Of a stretch of DNA of 64,000 bases, positions 24,365-33,247 are shown piece by piece (the stretch's first letter is position 1; the number at the start of each line of letters is the position of its first letter). Source of the DNA: Streptomyces venezuelae (GTDB taxonomy: Bacteria; Actinomycetota; Actinomycetes; Streptomycetales; Streptomycetaceae); assembly GCF_008642275.1 (NCBI RefSeq), contig NZ_CP029189.1:3230001-3294000 (forward strand), given 5' to 3'. A model generated the notes under the pieces. The model saw nothing but the letters and a program-made list of their open reading frames with translations. It was not told the origin of the DNA and did not search any database. The translations under genes and the position numbers were made by a program.

Positions 24365-26599
24365 ATGCTTGGATCTACTCACGGCACCCTCACCACCGAC
24401 TTCCGCGCACGTGTCGAGGCCTGCGGGGAGTCTCCCAGGACCGCCGTCCACTCGTCGGCGCCCCCGTCCGCCGACGACGCGGTCCCCCTGGACGTCAGCG
24501 GGCGGCCACTGCACGCCGACGTGCCCGACCTGGACCGGTTCTTCCGCCCCGAGTCCGTGGCCGTCATCGGCGCCTCCGACGCGGAGGGCCGGCCGAACAC
24601 CGGCATCACCCGCCAGCTCATCGCCTGGGCGGAGCGCGTCGGCGCCCGGATCCACCCCGTGCACCCCACCCGCCCCACCGTCTTCGGGCTGACCTGCCAC
24701 GCCTCCGTGGCCGACCTGCCCGAACAGGTGGACCTCGCCGTCCTCCTCGTCGCCGACCCGCTCCCCGTCATCGAGGAACTGGCCGAGACCAAGGTCAAGT
24801 TCGCGGTCGCGTTCGCCTCCGGCTTCGCCGAGACCGGCGAGAGCGGGGCCGCCGCCCAGGAACGGCTCGGCGCCGCCGTCCGGGACTCCGGCCTGCGCCT
24901 GCTGGGCCCCAACACCAACCTCAACGCCTTCGAGGAGTTCCGCCAGGACCTCGAAGGCCCGGCGATCGCCCTCATCACCCAGTCCGGCCACCAGGGCAGG
25001 CCCGTCTACACCCTCCAGGAGCTCGGCATCCGGCTCTCCCACTGGGCGCCCACCGGCAACGAGGCGGACCTGGAGACCTCCGACTTCATCTCCTACTTCG
25101 CCGAGCAGCCCGAGGTCGGGGCCATCGCCTGCTACGTGGAGGGCCTCAAAGACGGCCGGTCCTTCCTCCTCGCCGCCGACCGGGCCGCCCGCAACGGCGT
25201 CCCCGTCGTCGCCGTCAAGGTCGGCCGCACCGAGACCGGCGCCCGTATGGCCGCCTCCCACACCGGGAAGCTGACCGGCGCCGACACCGTCGTGGACGCC
25301 GCCATGCGCCAGTTCGGCGTCATCCGCGTCGACGGTCTCGACGAGCTCCAGGACACCGCGGCCCTGCTCGCGCGGGCCCGCAAGCCGAAGGCCGACGGGG
25401 TCGTCGTCTACTCCATCTCCGGCGGCACCGGGGCGCACTTCTCCGACCTCGCCACCGAGGCGGGCCTGACCCTGCCCACCCTCTCGCAGGCCAAGCAGGA
25501 CGAGCTCCACCAGTGGATCCCCGGGTACCTGAACGTCGCCAACCCCGTCGACAACGGCGGCCACCCGGTCGGTGACTGGCGCGGCCGCAAGATCATCGAC
25601 GCCATCCTCGCCGACCCGTCCGTGGGCGTCCTGATCTGCCCGATCACCGGCCCCTTCCCGCCCATGAGCGACCGGCTCGCCCAGGACCTGGTGGACGCCG
25701 CCGAGCAGAGCGACAAGCTGGTCTGCGTGATCTGGGGCTCCCCCGTCGGCACCGAGGACGCCTACCGCACCACCCTCCTCGGCTCCTCCCGCGTGGCCAC
25801 CTTCCGTACCTTCGGCAACTGCATCACCGCCGTACGGGCCTACCTCGGCCACCACCGCTTCACCTCCGGCTACCGCTCCCCCTTCGAGGACGCACCGCGC
25901 ACGCCCTCACCCTCGTACCGCAAGGCGCAGGCCCTGATGCGGCCGTCCCAGCAGCTCAGCGAGCACGCGGCGAAGCAGCTCCTGCGCGCCTACGGGATAC
26001 GGGTCCCCCGCGAGCAGCTGGTGACCAGCGCGGCGGCGGCGGTCCGGGCGGCCGGGCTGGTCGGCTACCCAGTGGTGATGAAGGCCTCGGGCCCGCAGCT
26101 GGGCCACAAGACGGAGCTCGGCCTCGTGAAGATCGGCCTGACCTCGGCGAGCCAGATCCGTGACGCGTACCGGGAACTGACCGACATCGCGCGCTACGAG
26201 AACGTGCCGCTCGACGGGATCCTCGTCTGCCAGATGGTGGAACGGGGCGTCGAGATGGTCGTCGGGGTGACCCAGGACGACCTCTTCGGCCCCACCGTCA
26301 CCGTCGGGCTGGGCGGGGTCCTGGTGGAGGTCCTGCACGACGCGGCGGTCCGCGTACCGCCGTTCGGCGAGGACCAGGCGCGGGCGATGCTGCGGGAGCT
26401 GCGCGGGCACGCACTGCTGGAGGGCGTCCGGGGAGCACCCCCGGCCGATGTGGACGCCCTGGTGGAGGTCGTCCTGCGGATCCAGCGGATGGCCCTGGAA
26501 CTGGGCGACGAGCTGTCCGAGCTGGACATCAACCCCCTGATGGTCCTCCCCCGCGGCCAGGGGGCGGTGGCCCTGGACGCCCTCGCCATCTGCCGCTGA
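24365..26599 (+). CDS. ADP-forming acyl-CoA/acetyl-CoA synthetase, alpha-beta fusion
   Basis: 744 residues. CoA-binding domain about 55-150 (ESVAVIGASD), succinyl-CoA ligase-like domains about 200-460, and an ATP-grasp domain about 520-740 (VVMKASGPQLGHKTELGLVK). The phosphorylated His is in ASHTGKLTG near 299. Such NDP-forming ligases interconvert an acyl-CoA plus ADP and Pi with acid plus ATP plus CoA, so here it could recover ATP from a product CoA ester or activate a small acid. The first 50 residues are a poorly conserved extension. A single-gene unit preceded by tandem palindromes 5a/5b. Confidence 0.88.
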   Translation: MLGSTHGTLTTDFRARVEACGESPRTAVHSSAPPSADDAVPLDVSGRPLHADVPDLDRFFRPESVAVIGASDAEGRPNTGITRQLIAWAERVGARIHPVHPTRPTVFGLTCHASVADLPEQVDLAVLLVADPLPVIEELAETKVKFAVAFASGFAETGESGAAAQERLGAAVRDSGLRLLGPNTNLNAFEEFRQDLEGPAIALITQSGHQGRPVYTLQELGIRLSHWAPTGNEADLETSDFISYFAEQPEVGAIACYVEGLKDGRSFLLAADRAARNGVPVVAVKVGRTETGARMAASHTGKLTGADTVVDAAMRQFGVIRVDGLDELQDTAALLARARKPKADGVVVYSISGGTGAHFSDLATEAGLTLPTLSQAKQDELHQWIPGYLNVANPVDNGGHPVGDWRGRKIIDAILADPSVGVLICPITGPFPPMSDRLAQDLVDAAEQSDKLVCVIWGSPVGTEDAYRTTLLGSSRVATFRTFGNCITAVRAYLGHHRFTSGYRSPFEDAPRTPSPSYRKAQALMRPSQQLSEHAAKQLLRAYGIRVPREQLVTSAAAAVRAAGLVGYPVVMKASGPQLGHKTELGLVKIGLTSASQIRDAYRELTDIARYENVPLDGILVCQMVERGVEMVVGVTQDDLFGPTVTVGLGGVLVEVLHDAAVRVPPFGEDQARAMLRELRGHALLEGVRGAPPADVDALVEVVLRIQRMALELGDELSELDINPLMVLPRGQGAVALDALAICR

Positions 26600-26724
26600 G
26601 CCCCGCGCCCCGATCGCCGGCGGGGCTGGGTTTTCCAGCCGTCCGGCGTGTGAGGACCGGGTCCGGGCAGAGCCCGGGAAACGGAGAAGGGACGGGGCGG
26701 GGCGGGGAGACGGTTCCGCGCAGC
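26600..26724. other. Intergenic GC-rich palindromic element
   Basis: The stretch just after the ligase stop (GATCGCCGGCGGGGCTGGGT and following GTCCGGCGTGTGAGGACCGG) resembles an intergenic module seen again at about 47960-48000 (GCGCCTCGAACGCCGGCGGG). It probably acts as a terminator or is a short dispersed repeat. Confidence 0.4.
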
Positions 26725-26780
26725 GGCACCCGGCACCCGGCACCCGGCACCCGGCACCCGGCACCCGGCACCCGGCACCC
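26725..26780. repeat. Eight perfect copies of the 7-mer GGCACCC
   Basis: The tandem array has no mismatch across 56 bp and ends about 40 bp before the ATG of the enoyl-CoA hydratase gene, in its presumed promoter or leader. Perfect short arrays of this kind change copy number by slippage. Confidence 0.95.
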
Positions 26781-26821
26781 GGCCACAGTCGCAACCACCG
26801 ACCGCAAAGGGGAGTCCACGC

Positions 26822-27631
26822 ATGGCCACCGCCCCCGAGGACACGGTCCTCCACCGCATCGAGAACAACGTCTCGTGGATCACCCTCAACCGCCCCGAGG
26901 CCATGAACGCCGTCACCTGGGACCAGCGCGAGCGCGTCATCGCGCTGCTCGACGGCGCCTCCGCCGACCCGGCCGTGCGGGCCGTCGTCGTCACCGCCAC
27001 CGGCAAGGGCTTCTGTGCGGGCGCCGACCTGCGCGGGAGCCCCGGCGGTGGCACGGCCGGCGAGCGCGTCGCCGGGGACGTCGCCCGGATGATCCGCCTC
27101 GGCGCGCAGCGCCTGATCACCGCCGTCCTCGACTGCGAGAAGCCCGTCCTCGCCGCCGTCAACGGCACGGCGGCCGGTATCGGCGCCCACCTCGCCCTCG
27201 CCTGCGACCTCGTGATCGCCGCCGAACCGGCGCGCTTCATCGAGGTGTTCGTCCGCCGCGGTCTGGTCCCCGACGGCGGGGGCGCGTATCTGCTGCCCCG
27301 GCTCGTCGGACCGCAGAAGGCCAAGGAGCTGATGTTCTTCGGCGACGCCGTCCCGGCCGCCGAGGCCGAACGCCTCGGCCTGGTCAACCGGGTGGTTCCG
27401 GCCGAGCAGTTGGAGGAGACGGCCCGGACATGGGCCGAGCGGCTCGCGAACGGGCCCACCCGGGCCCTGGCCATGACCAAGCAGCTGGTCAACGCCTCCC
27501 TGGACGGGGACCGGGCGGCCGCGCTCGCCGCCGAGGCCACCGCCCAGGAGATCAACATGACCACCGCCGACGCGAACGAGGGCGTGGCGAGTTTCGTGGA
27601 GCGCCGCACACCCAAGTACCTCGGCCGCTGA
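26822..27631 (+). CDS. Enoyl-CoA hydratase/isomerase
   Basis: 269-residue crotonase family member. It has LNRPEAMNAVT near 23, the oxyanion segments ATGKGFCAGADLRG (about 60-73) and VNGTAAGIGAHLALACDL (about 114-131), and RRGLVPDGGGAYLLPRLVG (about 143-161), where Asp replaces the commoner catalytic Glu in the second position. It is most like short-chain enoyl-CoA hydratases of beta-oxidation. ATG 26822 has GGGGAG about 10 nt upstream. The slippage-prone heptamer array sits directly upstream; no operator palindrome is present, so control may differ from the rest of the island. Confidence 0.88.
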   Translation: MATAPEDTVLHRIENNVSWITLNRPEAMNAVTWDQRERVIALLDGASADPAVRAVVVTATGKGFCAGADLRGSPGGGTAGERVAGDVARMIRLGAQRLITAVLDCEKPVLAAVNGTAAGIGAHLALACDLVIAAEPARFIEVFVRRGLVPDGGGAYLLPRLVGPQKAKELMFFGDAVPAAEAERLGLVNRVVPAEQLEETARTWAERLANGPTRALAMTKQLVNASLDGDRAAALAAEATAQEINMTTADANEGVASFVERRTPKYLGR

Positions 27632-27638
27632 CCCCGGC

Positions 27639-28424
27639 CTACATCCGCGGGTCGGGCTTGAGCAGCGCGAACACCGCTCCGGCCGGGTCGGCCAGCCAGG
27701 CGATCCGGCCGACCTCGGGGAGGTCGGTGGCGGGCATGACGACGGTTCCGCCGTTCGCCCCGGCCGCCGCGACCGTGGCGTCGACGTCCGACGCCATGAA
27801 GTACGGCGTCCAGCGGGGCTCATCGCCCATGCCCTCGCCCATGGACGGGGCGATGCCGCCGAAGGAGGCGTCCTGCTGGTCGCCCTCAGCGGTGCTCACC
27901 ACCCGGTACGTCATTCCGGGCGCGGGCATCTCGGCGCTGCGCCATCCGAACAGCCCGGCGTAGAAGGCGAGGTCGGCGACGGGGTCCGGTACGTGGAGCT
28001 CGGTCCACACGAGCGCCCTGTCGACGGAGGTCAGCTGGAGTCCGCCGGTCTTCCCGGGCTGCCAGCAGGCGAACTCGGCACCCTGCGGGTCGGTGTACTG
28101 CGCCAGCCAGCCCTCTCCCATGACGTCCATGGGCTCCATCCGTACGGTGCCGCCGCCCGCGGTGACGGCCGCGGTGGTGGCCTGGATGTCGGGGGTCATG
28201 AAGTGCTGCATCCAGGCGGACCGCGCGCCCTCCTCGGTGAGCGGCCCGAGCGCGGCGACGGTCTTGCCGTCGACCTGGAAGAACCCGTAGCCGCCCGCCT
28301 CGGGCCCGGCGGAGGCGAACTCCCATCCGAGGACGGCGCCGTAGAACGCGGCGGCGGCCTCGGTGTCGGGGCTGCCGAGGTCGAGCCAGTTGGGTGATCC
28401 GGTGGTGAAGTCGGTGCCGAGCAT
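27639..28424 (-). CDS. VOC-family protein with two glyoxalase-fold domains (paralogue)
   Basis: 261 residues: domain one about 8-125 (NWLDLGSPDTEAAAAFYGAVLGWEF), domain two about 133-258 (ALVWTELHVPDPVADLAFYAGLFGW). Each ends with an ADPAGAVFALL- or TDPQGAEFACW-type strand. It shares this layout with the protein at 13903-14697. The family is common in Streptomyces and mostly uncharacterised. AGGAGG upstream of ATG 28424 gives a clear start. It converges on the enoyl-CoA hydratase with a 7-bp gap. Confidence 0.83.
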   Translation of the reverse strand: MLGTDFTTGSPNWLDLGSPDTEAAAAFYGAVLGWEFASAGPEAGGYGFFQVDGKTVAALGPLTEEGARSAWMQHFMTPDIQATTAAVTAGGGTVRMEPMDVMGEGWLAQYTDPQGAEFACWQPGKTGGLQLTSVDRALVWTELHVPDPVADLAFYAGLFGWRSAEMPAPGMTYRVVSTAEGDQQDASFGGIAPSMGEGMGDEPRWTPYFMASDVDATVAAAGANGGTVVMPATDLPEVGRIAWLADPAGAVFALLKPDPRM

Positions 28425-28522
28425 GGGGTCCTCCTGGGGCTACGGCGGCGGTACGGGGTCGCTGCCACGATGCCGAGCCTCCACCCGCACCCGGGCGTAG
28501 GGACCCACCCGCCCGTCCGGTT

Positions 28523-29278
28523 TCACCCGTGTGGGTGTACGGACGCGCGAACCGGCGCGGAGCGGAACTGGTCGTAGAAGGCCACCTTGAGCCGGAGCGA
28601 GTGCTCCTCCGCCTCTCTGAAGCAGGCGGCCGCCGCCTCCTCGTCGGCGCCGGTGAGCAGCTCCCGTACCCGGGTGCCCAGCCGGTCGGAGTGGGTGGTG
28701 GACAGCAGGGAGACGCTCTCCAGGGAACGCTTCTTGGCGTCGTGCACGTGGTGCGGGTAGTAGAAGCGCGAGCGGTTCTCGCCGTCGCCGGCGAGCAGCG
28801 GCGCCATGCGCTCCCAGAGCCGGCCGTACTCGACGGAGACCAGGATCTCGCCCCAGAACCGCAGGATCGTGAGGAGCCGCAGGTCGGAGCGCTCGTGGGC
28901 GCCCGCGTCGGCGATCAGGGCGAACGTGTCCTCGATGGCCCGCCTCGTCGCCTCCGTCGGCCTCGACCGGACGATGTCGTCGCGCGAGATCCCGAGCCGG
29001 CGCATGTCGTAGGTCATGTCCTCGCGGTGCGAGGGGGTGTGCCCCCGTCCGTCGGGGTACTCCTCGCGGAGGATGACGCGGGCGATCCGCAGCCCGGGCT
29101 CGTCCTGCAGCAGGTCGATCGCCAGGTCGTAGGCCGGGGTGAAGGCGAGGGAGAGGAAGCGCCGCTGGAGCAGGATCCCGGCGAAGTCCTCGTCCGGGAG
29201 CCGTGCGATGCCCGCGAGCACCGGATGCCGCTCGTACTGCTCGATCAGTCCGTCCTCGAACCTGTCCAGGTCGCGCAT
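28523..29278 (-). CDS. Heme-oxygenase-like (TENA/HDO-type) putative metalloenzyme
   Basis: 251 residues, all-helical. LQRRFLSLAFTPAYDLAIDLL, ILREEYPDGRGHTPSHREDMTYD and PHHVHDAKKRSLESV place Glu, His and Asp residues in the pattern of heme-oxygenase-like di-iron oxidases (HDOs). The EEYPDG...HREDM block is the strongest clue. HDOs cleave C-C or N-oxidise small substrates, but the iron ligands cannot be assigned safely without alignment. AAGGA precedes ATG 29278. The membrane protein gene upstream ends 39 bp before this start, so the two probably form an operon. Confidence 0.6.
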   Translation of the reverse strand: MRDLDRFEDGLIEQYERHPVLAGIARLPDEDFAGILLQRRFLSLAFTPAYDLAIDLLQDEPGLRIARVILREEYPDGRGHTPSHREDMTYDMRRLGISRDDIVRSRPTEATRRAIEDTFALIADAGAHERSDLRLLTILRFWGEILVSVEYGRLWERMAPLLAGDGENRSRFYYPHHVHDAKKRSLESVSLLSTTHSDRLGTRVRELLTGADEEAAAACFREAEEHSLRLKVAFYDQFRSAPVRASVHPHG

Positions 29279-29317
29279 GGCCGTGTCCTTTCTCTTCTCT
29301 CCCGATCGGTCTTCTGA

Positions 29318-30139
29318 TCAGTGGATGTCGATCGATCGCATCGGGTCGCGCAGGTCGACCTCGCTGCCGATGCCCCAGAGGGTGTCCAGTTCCTTCTGTA
29401 CCTGCCGGCCCATCACGGTGTCGGATCCGTCGATCTCGGTCTGGGGCGACTCGATGGCGAGCTGCCCGTGCAGGAACGAGCTGACCAGGTAGTGCTCGTC
29501 GGCCTTGTAGACGGCGATCGACGGCAGGGAGTTGTAGACCCGGACGCTGAGCCTGGTCCGGAGCTCCGGTGCGAGGCGGTCGTGGATCGCCTTGAGGACG
29601 TCCAGGCTCGCGCCGACGTCCACGGAGCTGCGCGTGGCGCGCAGGGCCTCGTCGCGCAGGTCCGCGACGGCGGACTTCGGGTGCAGCAGCAGGATGCGCA
29701 CCTGGACGTTCCGCTCCGTGACGGCCCGCTCCAGCTCTTCTTCGAGGCGGCTGAGGTTGGGTATCCAGGTCTGGAGGATGGCGACCTCCTGGCGGGCCGC
29801 TCCCAGGAGCCGTTTGAACTCCTCGTCGGAGAAGACCCGGTGGACCTTGGTCACGCCGAGGTAGTGCTGACGCCTGAGCTCTCCGGTGAGTCCGTCGAGG
29901 GTGAGGCCGGAGATCTGTGTGTTGATGTTGTCGAGCACCTTCAGGCGGTCGAACTCCATCAGGAGGAAGAGCGTGACCGTGCTGAGGATGAGCAGGGTGA
30001 TCTTCGGCAGGGTGCCGCCGGGGGCCATCTTGTCGAGCCAGCCGAAGAGGTCGGCGAGCAGGACCAGGATGCCTGCCGACGCCATCGCTCCGAGCGAGAT
30101 CCTTTCGGCTCGGTAGCGAAAGCCGTTGCCACTGCCCAT
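29318..30139 (-). CDS. Two-helix membrane protein with PLD-like cytoplasmic domain
   Basis: 273 residues. Two membrane helices (LGAMASAGILVLLADLFGW, ITLLILSTVTLFLLMEF) are followed by about 210 cytoplasmic residues. EVAILQTWIPNLSRLEEEL...VQVRILLLHPKSAVADLRDEAL matches the core strands of PLD-like/DUF5919-type domains, which lack the HKD nuclease motif. In related proteins such domains act in signalling rather than lipid cleavage. ATG 30139 is preferred over GTG 30145. It is the first gene of a likely two-gene operon with the HDO-like enzyme, a pairing I do not recognise. Confidence 0.65.
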   Translation of the reverse strand: MGSGNGFRYRAERISLGAMASAGILVLLADLFGWLDKMAPGGTLPKITLLILSTVTLFLLMEFDRLKVLDNINTQISGLTLDGLTGELRRQHYLGVTKVHRVFSDEEFKRLLGAARQEVAILQTWIPNLSRLEEELERAVTERNVQVRILLLHPKSAVADLRDEALRATRSSVDVGASLDVLKAIHDRLAPELRTRLSVRVYNSLPSIAVYKADEHYLVSSFLHGQLAIESPQTEIDGSDTVMGRQVQKELDTLWGIGSEVDLRDPMRSIDIH

Positions 30140-30350
30140 GACCACCCCAGCGCCGACGCCGTTGCCATTGGACCCGACCTTACACAGGGGGTCGGACAGC
30201 CTTGACGGCGCCTCATGTCTGTTGTGTCACAGGCGCGTTGGCCGAAAACAGGCGGTCCGGCGAACCCCCGGGCCGCGACTCCCACACCCCCCAGGGGGGC
30301 GGCGCCACCGGAGCGGCCCGGCAAGTGTCCGGCGCCCCACCCCTTCACAT

Positions 30351-30365
30351 CTGACGAACCGTCAG
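30351..30365. promoter_or_regulatory. Operator-like palindrome, site 6 (CTGAC-GAACC-GTCAG)
   Basis: Perfect match ending 16 bp before the flavin reductase start codon, extended on the left as CATCTGAC. No Shine-Dalgarno separates it from the start, so it overlaps or abuts a leaderless promoter. Confidence 0.7.
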
Positions 30366-30381
30366 CTTCAATCGAGCTGTG

Positions 30382-31014
30382 ATGGGACATGCAGGGATGG
30401 CGGCCACCGTCGTCCGATACCTCAGGTCAGCCGGCTCCCCCACCTCCGCCTCGGCGCAGCGGGAGCCGGAGTCCGTCGACGCCCTGCCGCGTCCCGATCT
30501 GCGCGCCGTCGGCGCGGACGAACGCGCTCCGGTGTCCCCCGCCGAGTTCCGGGCCGTGCTCGGGAACTTCGCCAGCGGGGTCACCGTCATCACCGCACCG
30601 CCCGGGGAGGACGAGGCGGGCCCGGCCGGATTCGCCTGCCAGTCCTTCGCCTCGCTGTCCCTCGACCCGCCCCTGGTCACCTTCATGGTGGCCCGTACGT
30701 CGACCACCTGGCCGCGGATCGCCCGCGCCGGGGTGTTCTGCGTCAACATCCTCGGCGCCGAACAGGGTGACCTGTGCCGGTCCTTCGCCGTCAGCGGCGC
30801 GGACAAGTTCGCGGGGGTGACCCACACGCCCGCCCCCGTCACGGGATCGCCCCGGCTCGACGCCGTGCCCGCCTGGATCGACTGCCGGATCCAGGCCGTC
30901 CACACCGGCGGGGACCACCTCATCGTCGTGGGCCGGGTGGTGGCCATGGGCGCGGCCGGCGAGGGCGAACCGCTCCTCTTCCACAAGGGCCGCTTCGGAC
31001 GCCTCGCCGACTGA
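30382..31014 (+). CDS. Flavin reductase (HsaB/styrene-monooxygenase-B type)
   Basis: 210 residues, flavin-reductase-like FMN-binding split barrel: FASGVTVITAPPG, GFACQSFASLSLDPPLVTFMVART and RAGVFCVNILGAEQ are family landmarks. Such enzymes supply reduced flavin to a separate oxygenase, for example HsaA in steroid A-ring cleavage. No two-component oxygenase gene is in the window, so its partner is elsewhere. The first 45 residues are an unusual extension; ATG 30397 could also serve. Directly downstream of palindrome site 6, so a member of the putative regulon. Confidence 0.82.
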   Translation: MGHAGMAATVVRYLRSAGSPTSASAQREPESVDALPRPDLRAVGADERAPVSPAEFRAVLGNFASGVTVITAPPGEDEAGPAGFACQSFASLSLDPPLVTFMVARTSTTWPRIARAGVFCVNILGAEQGDLCRSFAVSGADKFAGVTHTPAPVTGSPRLDAVPAWIDCRIQAVHTGGDHLIVVGRVVAMGAAGEGEPLLFHKGRFGRLAD

Positions 31015-31159
31015 CCGGGCGCCCGCCCGGCCTCCTGCGGCAGTGCGGTTCTCCCCCGCCCGTCCCCTGCGTAAGCTCCCCCCGGGACCGGACTCCTCGG
31101 CGTACCGGCCCCTAGGGAATTCTTCGGATACGCGGGGATTTGACTTGATACTGAACCTG

Positions 31160-32092
31160 ATGCGCCGTACGCGCGGCGCGGTCGCCGTCACGGTCGCCAC
31201 CGGGGCCCTCCTGGTCGCCGCCTCACCGGCTTCCTCGGCGGCTCCGGCCGCCGCGCCCCCCGTGACGGCCGCCGGCGCGATCCTGATCGACGGCACCAGC
31301 GGGGCCACGCTCACCAGCAAGGCCGCCGACACCCAGCGGCAGGGGGCGAGCACCACGAAGATCATGACCGCCCATGTCGTGCTCCGTTCGGCCAATCTGG
31401 ACCTCAACAAGAAGGTCACCATCAAGAAGGAGTACGCGGACTACGTCGTCCGTGAGGGTGCGAGCTCGGCCCACCTGAAGGTGGGCGCCACCCCGACCGT
31501 CCGCCAGCTGCTGTACGGGCTGATGCTCCCGTCGGGCTGCGACGCGGCCTACGCGCTCGCCGACACCTTCGGCAAGGGCACGACCACCGCGGCCCGCAAG
31601 GCCGACTTCATCGCGCAGATGAACACCAAGGCCAAGTCGCTGGGCATGACCAGGACCGTCTACGACTCCTTCGACGGCATCTCACCGACCGGCAGGAACC
31701 TCACCACCCCGCGCGACCTCGCGAAGCTCACCAAGTACGCGATGTCGGGCACCACCTTCCCGAAGATCGTCGCGGCGAAGACCTACAGCACGGGCGGCAC
31801 CTCGACCGACGCCACGTGGGGCAACAGCAACCTGCTGATCAGGGAGCGGCCCACCGGCTACGCGTACCCGGGCGCGATCGGCGTCAAGACCGGCACCGGC
31901 ACCGCCGCGGGCAAGTGCCTCGTCTACTCGGCGACCCGTAACGGCAAGACCGTCATCGGCGTCCTGCTCAACGACGAGGAGCGCTACGCGGACGCGATGA
32001 AGCTCATGGACTGGGCGCTCGGTTCGAGCGCCGGCTCCGGGGCGGCGCTGCAGCGCGGCAACACCGACCCGATCCCGGACGTCCTCGACTGA
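31160..32092 (+). CDS. D-alanyl-D-alanine carboxypeptidase (S11 family)
   Basis: 310 residues. Signal peptide (MRRTRGAVAVTVATGALLVAA...SSA), then the penicillin-binding fold with STTK (64-67, nucleophile Ser64), SGC in LMLPSGCDAAYALAD in place of SxN, and the KTGTG box. It trims D-Ala from peptidoglycan stem peptides outside the membrane. The C-terminal beta domain of E. coli PBP5 is missing, as is usual in actinobacteria. ATG 31160 is chosen because the signal peptide starts there; no strong ribosome-binding site is seen. Unrelated to the flanking catabolic genes. Confidence 0.87.
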   Translation: MRRTRGAVAVTVATGALLVAASPASSAAPAAAPPVTAAGAILIDGTSGATLTSKAADTQRQGASTTKIMTAHVVLRSANLDLNKKVTIKKEYADYVVREGASSAHLKVGATPTVRQLLYGLMLPSGCDAAYALADTFGKGTTTAARKADFIAQMNTKAKSLGMTRTVYDSFDGISPTGRNLTTPRDLAKLTKYAMSGTTFPKIVAAKTYSTGGTSTDATWGNSNLLIRERPTGYAYPGAIGVKTGTGTAAGKCLVYSATRNGKTVIGVLLNDEERYADAMKLMDWALGSSAGSGAALQRGNTDPIPDVLD

Positions 32093-32107
32093 CGGTGACA
32101 CGGTTCT

Positions 32108-32151
32108 CGGCTCCTCCGCCGGCGGGTGCGATCCCGCCGACGGGGGAGCCG
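32108..32151. terminator. Long hairpin between convergent genes
   Basis: CGGCTCCTCCGCCGGCGGG pairs with CCCGCCGACGGGGGAGCCG (17 of 19 positions) across a 6-nt loop. It lies between the carboxypeptidase and alcohol dehydrogenase stops and can serve both strands. Confidence 0.7.
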
Positions 32152-32179
32152 TCCCGTTTCCGGACACGGCAGGGGCGCG

Positions 32180-33247
32180 TCAGAAGGTGAGCACGCCCCT
32201 GGCCACCCGCCCGTGGTGGGCGTCGTCCACGGCCTTGGCGAAGTCCTCGACCGGATAGACCTCCGTCACCAGTTCGTCCAGCAGCAGCCCGCCCTGCCGG
32301 TAGAGCTCGGCGTAGAGCGCGATGTCCCGCTGCGGGCGCGAGGACCCGTACCGGCAGCCCATGATCGTCTTGTCGAGGTACATGGACGACACGAGGAACG
32401 ACGCCTCCTCCTTGAATCCGGGCACGCCGAGCAGGACCGCCTGCCCGTGCCGGTCGAGGAGGTCGATCGCCTGGCGGATCAGCCTGACGTTGCCCACGCA
32501 CTCGAAGGCGTGGTCGGCGCCGGTCGGCAGGATCTCGCGGACCGCCGCCGAGGAGTCGGCGACGGCGGACGCGTCGATGAAGTGGGTGGCGCCGAACTGC
32601 CGGGCCACCGTCTCCTTCGCCGGGTTCGCGTCCACCGCCACGATCGTCGTGGCTCCCGCGATCCGGGCCCCCTGCAGCACGTTCAGCCCGATGCCGCCGG
32701 TGCCGATGACGACCACGCTCTCGCCGCGGTCCACCCGTGCCCGGTTCAGTACCGCCCCCACCCCCGTGAGGACCCCGCAGCCGATCAGCGCCGCGGAGGT
32801 CAGCGGGATGTCGGCCGGGATCTTCACGGCCTGTACGGCCTTGACCAGCGTGCGCTCGGCGAAGGCGGAGTTGGAGGCGAACTGGAACAGCGGTTTCCCG
32901 CCCCGCGAGAACGGCTGTCCCGGCATCCCGATCGCCTTGCGGCACATCGTCGGCCGGCCGCGGTCGCAGTCCGCGCACGCCCCGCAGTTGGCCAGGGTGG
33001 ACAGCGCCACATGGTCCCCCGGCACCACATGGGTGACGCCCGGGCCCACCGCCTCCACGATTCCCGCGCCCTCGTGCCCGAGCACCACCGGCGGCGGGAA
33101 GGGGATCGTCCCGTCGATCACCGACAGGTCGCTGTGGCACAGCCCGGCCGCGCCGATCGCGACCAGTACCTCCCCCGGCCCCGGATCCCGGATCTCCAGG
33201 TCGTCGACCACCTGGGCCTGCTTGCCGTCGAACACGACGCCTCTCAC
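32180..33247 (-). CDS. Zinc-dependent alcohol dehydrogenase
   Basis: 355 residues of the medium-chain dehydrogenase family. Catalytic-zinc residues are Cys in GLCHSD (near 37) and GHEGAG (near 58), structural-zinc cysteines are in CGACADCDRGRPTMC (about 88-102), and the NAD Rossmann motif is VVVIGTGGIGLNVLQGA (about 172-188). It resembles class III/NDMA-type alcohol dehydrogenases. Its GTG overlaps the acyl-CoA dehydrogenase stop (GTGA at 33247-33244), so it is the last gene of the operon SDR - acyl-CoA dehydrogenase - alcohol dehydrogenase under site 7. It likely oxidises a pathway alcohol. Confidence 0.9.
   Translation of the reverse strand: MRGVVFDGKQAQVVDDLEIRDPGPGEVLVAIGAAGLCHSDLSVIDGTIPFPPPVVLGHEGAGIVEAVGPGVTHVVPGDHVALSTLANCGACADCDRGRPTMCRKAIGMPGQPFSRGGKPLFQFASNSAFAERTLVKAVQAVKIPADIPLTSAALIGCGVLTGVGAVLNRARVDRGESVVVIGTGGIGLNVLQGARIAGATTIVAVDANPAKETVARQFGATHFIDASAVADSSAAVREILPTGADHAFECVGNVRLIRQAIDLLDRHGQAVLLGVPGFKEEASFLVSSMYLDKTIMGCRYGSSRPQRDIALYAELYRQGGLLLDELVTEVYPVEDFAKAVDDAHHGRVARGVLTF

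Noticed and set aside
26725..26780. Possible CRISPR array
   Set aside because: Unit length is 7 bp with no spacers and no cas genes are in the window; it is a simple tandem repeat.
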